11,937 bases of DNA from Verrucomicrobiales bacterium (GTDB lineage: Bacteria; Verrucomicrobiota; Verrucomicrobiia; Methylacidiphilales; JAAUTS01), in the NCBI GenBank assembly GCA_031279715.1, contig JAITHY010000008.1, forward strand, positions 1-11,937, read 5' to 3'. The translations under genes and the position numbers were made by a program. This document shows, in pieces, positions 1 to 4,835 of this stretch (positions are counted from its first letter, which is position 1; every line of letters starts with the position of its first letter). The notes under the pieces were generated by a model. It searched no databases. It had not been told where the DNA came from and saw only the letters and a program-made list of their open reading frames with translations.

Positions 1-159
1 ATCCGCAGCAACATCGACGGCGCGCGTGCCGAACTGGGCGGCGGCATCGTCTGGCAAATCGACGAGTCCAACCAACTCCACCTCGACTACGAGGCGAGCT
101 TCGGAGACAAATACGACAAACCCTGGGGCCTGACCGCCGGCTTCCGCCACCAGTTCTAA
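1..159 (+). CDS. Autotransporter beta-barrel, C-terminal end (partial)
   Basis: This frame is open from the first base and ends at TAA 157-159, giving the last 52 residues of an outer-membrane protein. The final residues LTAGFRHQF end in Phe, the usual C-terminal signal for beta-barrel insertion. About 33 of 52 residues match the end of the complete autotransporter at 4836-7409, including DGARAE, LDYEASFGDK and DKPWGLTAG. It is therefore the end of a paralogous type V autotransporter whose passenger lies outside the window. A strong hairpin with a T-run follows within 15 bases of the stop. Identification of the family is firm; the passenger function cannot be judged. Confidence 0.85.
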   Translation: MRSNIDGARAELGGGIVWQIDESNQLHLDYEASFGDKYDKPWGLTAGFRHQF

Positions 160-173
160 ACACAACAAACAGG

Positions 174-209
174 AAAAAAGGCGGTCACCCTCAGTGTCCG
201 CCTTTTTTT
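174..209. terminator. Bidirectional intrinsic terminator
   Basis: Six A residues (174-179) precede the arm GGCGG (180-184), and the arm CCGCC (198-202) is followed by seven T residues (203-209). Inside, CAC (186-188) pairs with GTG (194-196) around the loop CCTCA. The hairpin has a U-tract in both directions. It fits as the terminator of the autotransporter ending at 159 and, on the other strand, of the convergent gene ending at 293. Confidence 0.85.
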
Positions 210-292
210 ATTTGTGTTAACGCAGGTTCATTGGCGATTGAGAAAGTGGCGCTTGGGCGCGGGACACAAAAAAATTTCGTGCGCGGCTCTAC

Positions 293-2014
293 TCAAATTC
301 CGCTGACGCTCACGTCCGGCGGGAACTCGACTTGAAAATCAACATCCACTGTCACCTTCTTTTTCGCGGGCACCGTCAGCGTCCACGTCAACTCGCCGGT
401 TTCTTTGTTTTCTTCGCTGACCTTCACGCTGGATTTGTACGTCACCTTGATTTTCTCATTTTGCGAAACAGGAATTTGGTCTTTGACGCTGACGGTCACG
501 TCTTTCGCTTGGAAATTTTCCAACTCAATCGTGTAGCCCATCTTCACGACTTTCGACTTGCTGAACACGCCGCTGGTCTCATCCTTGCGCGTTTTGTCTT
601 TGCGCTGGACTTTGATGGTGTCGTCCTTGCCGAGGAACAAATCGAACACGCCTTCGGGGCCGATGAGCGTCAGCCGCGAGGAGCCGACGAAATCGTTGCC
701 CATAAAAACATTCAACTGTCCGGGCAGCAGCGGCGCGGCGTTGGCGTTTTTGACTTTGGCTTTGACGAACGCGCCCGGGTTGAGCTTCGGCGTGCTGGCG
801 TAACTTTGCTCGGCGGGCATTTCCATGATGCTGATGGTGCAACGGTGCGGCTGGCCGTCATTCGGCACGCTGACGGTGCCGGGGATTTTGTACGCCGCGC
901 TGAAGCCTTGAACGTCAACGTCAGCGGTTTGGAATAAGGCTCTGCTTTTCGCTCGTTCTCCAAACCAGCCGTCTTTATCAACACCATAACTATAATTATT
1001 ATTGCCACCTAAAGTCAAAGCGCCACCACTACTGCCAGCCATCGTATTGGGAGATATGGTTTGCCCAGAATTACTACGTACTTCATTCACATGCGCATCC
1101 CAAATTCCATTTGCTCCCGCTGACCGTGACGGTGCAACTGGCTCAAACACATTTACCGTCCACTTCGCCAAATCCGGCAAACTCGTCCCTTGCTGCGGAC
1201 GCGCCGTCGAGAGCGTCACCTTCACGCTGTCCCAATCCTCGCCGCTGTTCTGGCGGATGACGCCGTACGCTGTCAGCGCGAGGTTTTTCTCGCCCGCCTG
1301 ATAATGAACATCGTACTGCGGCTGCCAACTGCAACCGTGGATGAGATAATCCACCTGCAACTCGGCGCTGACAGTCTCGCCGGCGCTGGCGGTCACGACC
1401 ACGCTGCGCTTGTCCGGCGAGCCGGGCTGGGCGAGGGTGGCGATTTGTTTGTTCAAGTCGTTGATTTGCTGGTTGAGGTCGTTGCGGCTCCGCTCGATGG
1501 CGCGCAGGCGGGCGCTGACGCCCAGGTTTTGCTCGCCGTAATAATCGGTCATGCTTTTGATTTCGGTGACTGTCAGCGTCCGCTTTTCGTCGTCGCCGGC
1601 GCCGAGTTTGTTGCTGAGGTCACGGAGCAAGTTGCGCTTGTTCTTCAACGCGTCGCGCTCGTCGTAGAGGTCTTGCGTCTTGAATTGCAGCACCTTGACT
1701 TGGTCGCGCATTTTTTTCAACTCCTCACTGTCAGCGACCTTTTTGAAATCGCGCCGGATTTCCACGCCGAGAATTTTGAACCCTTTCCCCGCGCCGCGCG
1801 CGCGAACGGAGTTTTCATCCAACCCGGCGGGCAGCCCCTCGAACACAACCTGCTGCTCACCGTCAGCGAGCCGGACGCTGGCGCTGCGGGTGACGAGGGC
1901 GCGGTCTTGGTAAACGGTGACATCGGAGACTTTGCTGCTGGCGGTGACGCTCGCGGCGAGGGTGGAGAACCCGCTGACGCTGAGCACGACGAAGGACAGG
2001 AAGAGTCGTTTCAT
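293..2014 (-). CDS. Secreted MuiA-family protein (DUF4140/DUF4139)
   Basis: A 573-residue protein with an N-terminal signal peptide (MKRLFLSFVVLSVSGFSTLAA, cleavage near residue 21). The next section, with VTVYQDRALVTRSASV and VFEGLPAGLDENSVR, matches the N-terminal DUF4140 region of the 'mucoidy inhibitor MuiA' family. Residues about 95-200 are charged and heptad-like, a probable coiled coil. From about 215 on it matches DUF4139: SGEDWDSVKVTLSTARPQ, then PKLNPGAFVKAKVKN, LLPGQLNVF and DQIPVSQNEKIKV. Length is normal for the family. The protein probably acts in the periplasm or at the envelope; the biochemical role of the family is not established. A Gly/Ser/Asn-rich stretch between residues about 300 and 350 looks like a variable insertion. 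No clear Shine-Dalgarno precedes ATG 2014-2012, but the signal peptide supports this start. Fifteen copies of the GCTGAC motif lie inside it. Confidence 0.9.
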   Translation of the reverse strand: MKRLFLSFVVLSVSGFSTLAASVTASSKVSDVTVYQDRALVTRSASVRLADGEQQVVFEGLPAGLDENSVRARGAGKGFKILGVEIRRDFKKVADSEELKKMRDQVKVLQFKTQDLYDERDALKNKRNLLRDLSNKLGAGDDEKRTLTVTEIKSMTDYYGEQNLGVSARLRAIERSRNDLNQQINDLNKQIATLAQPGSPDKRSVVVTASAGETVSAELQVDYLIHGCSWQPQYDVHYQAGEKNLALTAYGVIRQNSGEDWDSVKVTLSTARPQQGTSLPDLAKWTVNVFEPVAPSRSAGANGIWDAHVNEVRSNSGQTISPNTMAGSSGGALTLGGNNNYSYGVDKDGWFGERAKSRALFQTADVDVQGFSAAYKIPGTVSVPNDGQPHRCTISIMEMPAEQSYASTPKLNPGAFVKAKVKNANAAPLLPGQLNVFMGNDFVGSSRLTLIGPEGVFDLFLGKDDTIKVQRKDKTRKDETSGVFSKSKVVKMGYTIELENFQAKDVTVSVKDQIPVSQNEKIKVTYKSSVKVSEENKETGELTWTLTVPAKKKVTVDVDFQVEFPPDVSVSGI

Positions 2015-2059
2015 ACTTAGTACAACGTTAGTAGCAAGGATTTGTTAGAAAGAAAGTTT

Positions 2060-2114
2060 TTTAATCCACAGATTTCGCAGATTAAAATCTCAACGAAAAA
2101 ATCTGTGGATTAAA
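2060..2114. repeat. Perfect 16-bp inverted repeat after sufU
   Basis: Arms 2060-2075 (TTTAATCCACAGATTT) and 2099-2114 are perfectly complementary, with a 23-nt spacer. The spacer contains a smaller palindrome, AGATT-AA-AATCT. It begins directly beside the sufU stop codon and lies between sufU and the DUF4139 gene. A transcript from sufU would fold it into a long stem, but no T-run follows on that strand, so it is not a textbook intrinsic terminator. It may be a processing or attenuation hairpin or a dispersed intergenic repeat. Confidence 0.75.
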
Positions 2115-2549
2115 TCAAACATTGCCTGTCAGCGCCTGTTTGAGCGCGTTCCAAACGAGGGTGGCGCACTTGACGCGCTGCGGGAATTTGCGGACGCCCT
2201 CCAAAATTTGCAAATCGCCGAAGCCTTGCGGATACGCGGGCAAAGTCGCGGCGGTCATCATCTCGTGGAACACGTGCTCGAACTTCAGCGCCTCGTCGCG
2301 CGATTTGCCCTTGAGCTTCAGCGTCATCAGCGACGCCGACGCCTGGCTGATGGCGCAGCCCGCGCCTTTGAACTTGATGTCGTCAATGACCTGACCGTCA
2401 GCGGAGAGTTTGACGCTGACGGTCACCTCGTCGCCGCACGAAGGGTTGACGCCCTCGGCGACGGCGGTGGCTTGCGGCAGGTCGCCGAAGTTGCGGGGCC
2501 GCTGCGCGTGGTCGAGGATGACCGTCTGGTAAAGTTCGTCGAGGTTCAT
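2115..2549 (-). CDS. sufU: Fe-S cluster assembly sulfur-transfer/scaffold protein SufU
   Basis: A 144-residue NifU_N/IscU-fold protein. The three metal-binding cysteines are C38 (NPSCGDEV, with D40), C65 (GAGCAISQASAS) and C128 (RVKCATL). The interval of 63 residues between the second and third Cys, and the lack of the LPPVK motif of IscU, indicate the SufU type with its extra segment rather than IscU. SufU-type proteins bind zinc and accept persulfide sulfur from SufS; a scaffold role is also discussed. It lies 118 bp downstream of sufS on the same strand, so the pair is probably co-transcribed. SADGQ after VTVSVKL is encoded across a GCTGAC motif copy and lies in a normally variable loop. 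No strong ribosome binding site is visible before ATG 2549-2547. Confidence 0.93.
   Translation of the reverse strand: MNLDELYQTVILDHAQRPRNFGDLPQATAVAEGVNPSCGDEVTVSVKLSADGQVIDDIKFKGAGCAISQASASLMTLKLKGKSRDEALKFEHVFHEMMTAATLPAYPQGFGDLQILEGVRKFPQRVKCATLVWNALKQALTGNV
2392..2425. repeat. Head-to-head pair of 12-bp GCTGAC motifs inside sufU
   Basis: TGACCGTCAGCG (2392-2403) and CGCTGACGGTCA (2414-2425) are exact reverse complements, 10 nt apart, entirely inside the sufU coding sequence. They encode the VSVKLSADGQ region. This is the clearest inverted pair of the dispersed motif in the window and would form a 12-bp stem in RNA. Confidence 0.85.
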
Positions 2550-2578
2550 GGTCGGCGGATATTAAACCACAAAAAACA

Positions 2579-2611
2579 TTCCGCGCAAAGCGACAAAGAT
2601 TTTGCGTGGAA
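2579..2611. repeat. 11-bp inverted repeat in the sufS-sufU gap
   Basis: TTCCGCGCAAA (2579-2589) pairs with TTTGCGTGGAA (2601-2611) with a single G-T wobble and an 11-nt loop. Its right arm overlaps the left end of the larger palindrome at 2607-2654, so the two RNA structures cannot both be complete. No gene is seen in this gap. Confidence 0.6.
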
Positions 2612-2654
2612 CGCGGACATCCTGTCCGCCGGCGGACGGGACGTCCGCGCTCCA
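2607..2654. repeat. 48-nt near-perfect palindrome between sufS and sufU
   Basis: The two 24-nt halves meet between 2630 and 2631 and pair throughout except for two internal mismatches (2611/2650 and 2619/2642) and G-T wobbles at 2623/2638 and at the outermost pair. The core contains GCGGAC, GTCCGCC, GGCGGAC and GTCCGCG. It lies 13 bases beyond the sufS stop on the same transcript as sufU. It has no adjacent T-run. It resembles the GC-rich intergenic palindromes common in Verrucomicrobiota genomes (from general knowledge, not checked here) and could act as a processing stem between the two cistrons. Confidence 0.75.
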
Positions 2655-2667
2655 TAATTGCTGAGCG

Positions 2668-3897
2668 TCAGCGGGTGAAGTATTGTTTGATTTTCACCAG
2701 CGTTTCCGCGAGGCGGTCAACTTCAGCGGCGGTGTTGTACAAATAAAAACTCGCGCGGGCGCTGGCGGGGGCGTTGAGTTTTTTCATCAGCGGCTGGTTG
2801 CAATGGTGCCCGCCGCGCAGGGCGATGCCAAAGATGTTTGCCATTTCAACCACGTCGTGCGCGTGGACGCCGCTCATTACGAAAGTTGTCAAGCCGGCGC
2901 GCCCGCTCTTTGGTCCGAGAATGCGGAGGAAATCCAGCGCGCCCAGTTTTTCATAAGCATACGCTGACAGTCGCGCGTCATGGTCAGCGATGGCGTCGCG
3001 GCCGACGGCGTCGAGATAATCCATCGCCGCTGACAGCGCGATGGCGTCGGCGATGTTCGGCGTGCCCGCTTCGAAGCGATGCGGCGCGGGTTTGAATTTC
3101 GCCGTTTCGTAGGTTGTGCTGTCGAGCATTTCGCCGCCGCCCTGCCACGGGGGGAGTTGTTCCAATAATTCTTTGCGTCCGTATAAAAAACCGATGCCGG
3201 TCGGCCCCGCCATTTTGTGGCCGCTGACGCTCAGGAAATCGCAGCCGAGGTCGCGCACGTCCAGCGGGCGATGGCCGATGCTTTGCGCGGCGTCAATGAC
3301 GCTGACAATGCCGCGCTGCCGCGCGAGGGCGCAGAATTTTTTGGCATTGTTGACGAGGGCGAGCGTGTTGGAGACGTGGACGAAGGAAAATAGTTTCACC
3401 GGCGGCGCGAGCAATTTTTCCAGCGCGTCGAGGTCCAACGTGTCACCGTCAGCGCCGCTGCGGACGGGGACGAAGCGCAGCCGCGCGCCGGCGCGCTGGG
3501 CGAGGAGTTGCCACGGGATGAGGTTGCTGTGGTGCTCGGCCTCGGTGAGCAGAATTTCGTCGCCGGCGCTGATGTTCACCGCGCCCCAGGTGTTGGCGAT
3601 GAGATTGAGACCCTCGGTGGTGCCGCGCGTGAAAACGATTTCGTCAGCGTCAGCGGCGTTGACAAATTGCGCGGCGCGGACGCGGGCGTGCTCGTAGGCG
3701 GCGGTGGCGCGGTTGCTCAACTCGTGCAAGCCGCGGTGGACGTTGCTGTTGTCGCGGCGGTAGTAGTGGTCGAGCGCGTTGATGACGGCCAGCGGTTTTT
3801 GCGTGGTGGCGGCATTGTCGAGGTACACGAGCGGATGTCCGTTCACCTGCTGGTCGAGGGCGGGGAAATCTTTTCGGAGTTGCGCGGGGTCAATCAT
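2668..3897 (-). CDS. sufS: Cysteine desulfurase SufS
   Basis: A group II, pyridoxal-phosphate-dependent cysteine desulfurase that takes sulfur from L-cysteine as a persulfide and passes it to SufU. Counting from a GTG at 3906, landmarks are LDNAATTQKP (29-38), NSNVHRGLHELS (53-64), TRGTTEGLN (93-101), EAEHHSNLIPW with the cofactor-stacking His (122-132), DAAQS (205-209), the Schiff-base Lys in SGHKMAGPTG (K231) and the persulfide Cys in RGGHHCNQPLM (C369). The ATG at 3897-3895 (start MIDPAQLRKDFPAL) is preferred because it aligns with the family N-terminus; GTG 3906 would add only three residues. The stop codon CGC-TGA is embedded in a GCTGAC motif copy. Nine motif copies touch this gene, read as AD, VS or LSA depending on orientation and frame, for instance in VRSGADGDTLDLD. 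Confidence 0.95.
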   Translation of the reverse strand: MIDPAQLRKDFPALDQQVNGHPLVYLDNAATTQKPLAVINALDHYYRRDNSNVHRGLHELSNRATAAYEHARVRAAQFVNAADADEIVFTRGTTEGLNLIANTWGAVNISAGDEILLTEAEHHSNLIPWQLLAQRAGARLRFVPVRSGADGDTLDLDALEKLLAPPVKLFSFVHVSNTLALVNNAKKFCALARQRGIVSVIDAAQSIGHRPLDVRDLGCDFLSVSGHKMAGPTGIGFLYGRKELLEQLPPWQGGGEMLDSTTYETAKFKPAPHRFEAGTPNIADAIALSAAMDYLDAVGRDAIADHDARLSAYAYEKLGALDFLRILGPKSGRAGLTTFVMSGVHAHDVVEMANIFGIALRGGHHCNQPLMKKLNAPASARASFYLYNTAAEVDRLAETLVKIKQYFTR

Positions 3898-3980
3898 GCT
3901 GCCCACAGCCTAGCCGCTGACGGCGCGGATTTCAATCACGGATAAAAACAAACCGGCGGCGCAAACCTCGGGCGGATAAA

Positions 3981-4024
3981 GGCGCGCGGGGTGATGCGCG
4001 CGCCGGATTTTTGTGAATCCGGCG
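3981..4024. terminator. Two overlapping GC-rich hairpins after the RHH gene
   Basis: CGCCGGATT (4001-4009) pairs perfectly with AATCCGGCG (4016-4024) around a 6-nt loop, immediately beyond the stop codon of the RHH gene. GGCGCGCG (3981-3988) pairs perfectly with CGCGCGCC (3997-4004) around an 8-nt loop. The hairpins share 4001-4004, so they compete. On the minus strand the second is followed only by a short TTTATCC. It probably ends or attenuates transcription between the RHH gene and sufS. Confidence 0.55.
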
Positions 4025-4025
4025 T

Positions 4026-4316
4026 TCACCTGGCATCCGCCGCTGACGGTGACCGCCTGGATTTTTGCGGTTTTTCGCCCGTCCGGATTTCCAGTTCCTT
4101 GATGCGCGCCAGCAACTCGTTGTATTCCAACTCCGGCAGCAGCTTGAATGGCAGGATGAGATGCCGCCGCTGTTCGACCGAGGCGATGACCGAATCGGCA
4201 GCGGAGCGCATAATATCGGTAAACGAAGCGCCGGTGCGTTTTTCAAACCAGTTGATTTTATCCCGCAACTCGTCGCTGACCCGGAAGGAGAACACATTGC
4301 TTTTGAGCGGTTTCAT
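4026..4316 (-). CDS. Small ribbon-helix-helix DNA-binding protein
   Basis: A 96-residue protein whose N-terminal half fits the ribbon-helix-helix (CopG/Arc-like) pattern: a short alternating strand NVFSFRV (7-13), a first helix SDELRDKINWFEKRTG (14-29), then the turn and second helix SFTDIMRSAADSVI (31-44). RHH proteins dimerise, put the paired strand in the DNA major groove and usually bind short inverted repeats as repressors. The C-terminal half (INLLPELEYNELL-like region and a basic tail) is not recognised and may set oligomerisation or bind a partner. The gene is divergent from the autotransporter unit and shares with it a 97-bp gap carrying an inverted repeat, so it may regulate itself and that unit. 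No toxin partner is adjacent on its strand. The family call is from the pattern only. Confidence 0.7.
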   Translation of the reverse strand: MKPLKSNVFSFRVSDELRDKINWFEKRTGASFTDIMRSAADSVIASVEQRRHLILPFKLLPELEYNELLARIKELEIRTGEKPQKSRRSPSAADAR

Positions 4317-4351
4317 CCCCCCAGTCTGAAAAAATTTTTCTTGCCAACAAC

Positions 4352-4379
4352 CATTTACTTGAATAAGTTGGAGTAAATG
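4352..4379. promoter_or_regulatory. Nested inverted repeat, candidate operator
   Basis: CATTTACT (4352-4359) and AGTAAATG (4372-4379) are exact reverse complements. Between and overlapping them, ACTT (4357-4360) and AAGT (4365-4368) form a second small palindrome around GAAT. The element lies in the AT-rich gap between the divergent RHH gene and the plus-strand ORF at 4414. Position and symmetry suit an operator for a dimeric or tetrameric RHH repressor. That link is inferred. Confidence 0.5.
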
Positions 4380-4413
4380 TTTTTAAAAACTATTTTGAAG
4401 TAAAAAACAACAA

Positions 4414-4776
4414 ATGGATAAACATATGAAAAAACGCGCGACAATCATCCTGGCTGGCGGCGGCATGGTGAACGACGCCCGGCGCGGACTGGCGGTACAT
4501 TCGGACGGCGCGGTGGATTTGTCCGTGAAAAACAATTCGACACGGAACGTGACCGCTGACAGTCAGGCCAACAACTTGCTCATCAACAGCGGCGGAAAAA
4601 TTATCTTCCCCAAAGACGCGAATTTTTTCAAAACGCCGGACATCGCCAACATCAGCGGACGCGGTGAATTGCACAGTCGTTTTGTTATCTCGGAAAATTT
4701 CGGGAAAGAATTTTTGACAACCGCTGATATTGATACACATTTAAAAAAAGTATTAAGCAAAATTAAATGGTTATGA
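4414..4776 (+). CDS. Short pertactin-junction-like protein, possible autotransporter remnant
   Basis: A 120-residue ORF (an alternative ATG lies at 4426). Its middle aligns without gaps or nearly so with the pertactin-like junction of the autotransporter downstream: LSVKNNSTRNVTADSQ against VSLDNSMWDVTGDST, LLINSGGKIIF against LNVSNGGQVSF, and NISGRGEL against DLTGSGVF. It has no signal peptide and no beta-barrel. The last 20 residues (ADIDTHLKKVLSKIKWL) are Lys-rich, AT-rich in sequence and do not match the family. It could be the relic of a deleted autotransporter or a real short protein. Its TGA (4774-4776) overlaps an in-frame ATG (4773) of the downstream frame as ATGA, but the likely start of that gene is further on at 4836. 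Confidence 0.5.
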   Translation: MDKHMKKRATIILAGGGMVNDARRGLAVHSDGAVDLSVKNNSTRNVTADSQANNLLINSGGKIIFPKDANFFKTPDIANISGRGELHSRFVISENFGKEFLTTADIDTHLKKVLSKIKWL

Positions 4777-4825
4777 GACGTGTATTTAAGCTCATGGTTT
4801 GCTTGCGTTTTTTAATGATCGACAA

Positions 4826-4835
4826 AAGGAAAAAA
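4826..4835 (+). promoter_or_regulatory. Ribosome binding site deciding the autotransporter start
   Basis: AGGA at 4827-4830 stands five bases before ATG 4836, in AAAAGGAAAAAAATG. It is the best Shine-Dalgarno sequence in the window and selects ATG 4836 over the in-frame ATGs at 4767 and 4773, which have none and would place a hydrophobic stretch ahead of the signal peptide. Confidence 0.7.

Noticed and set aside
332..937. Long plus-strand open frame opposite the DUF4139 gene
   Set aside because: It is the complement of a well-supported gene; its sequence is rich in His, Arg and Phe runs without any domain pattern. The same holds for the plus-strand frame 1190-2020.
302..3654. GCTGAC motif as a Chi or KOPS-like polar sequence
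   Set aside because: The two orientations are about equally frequent within the same genes, so there is no strand polarity at this scale; a whole-genome test could still change this.
3116..3697. Plus-strand frames opposite sufS
   Set aside because: They mirror a strongly conserved enzyme and show Arg/Ser/Pro-rich composition typical of antisense shadows in GC-rich DNA.
4026..4776. RHH protein plus small ORF as a toxin-antitoxin pair
   Set aside because: The two genes are divergent and not in one operon, and the small ORF resembles an autotransporter junction, not a known toxin.
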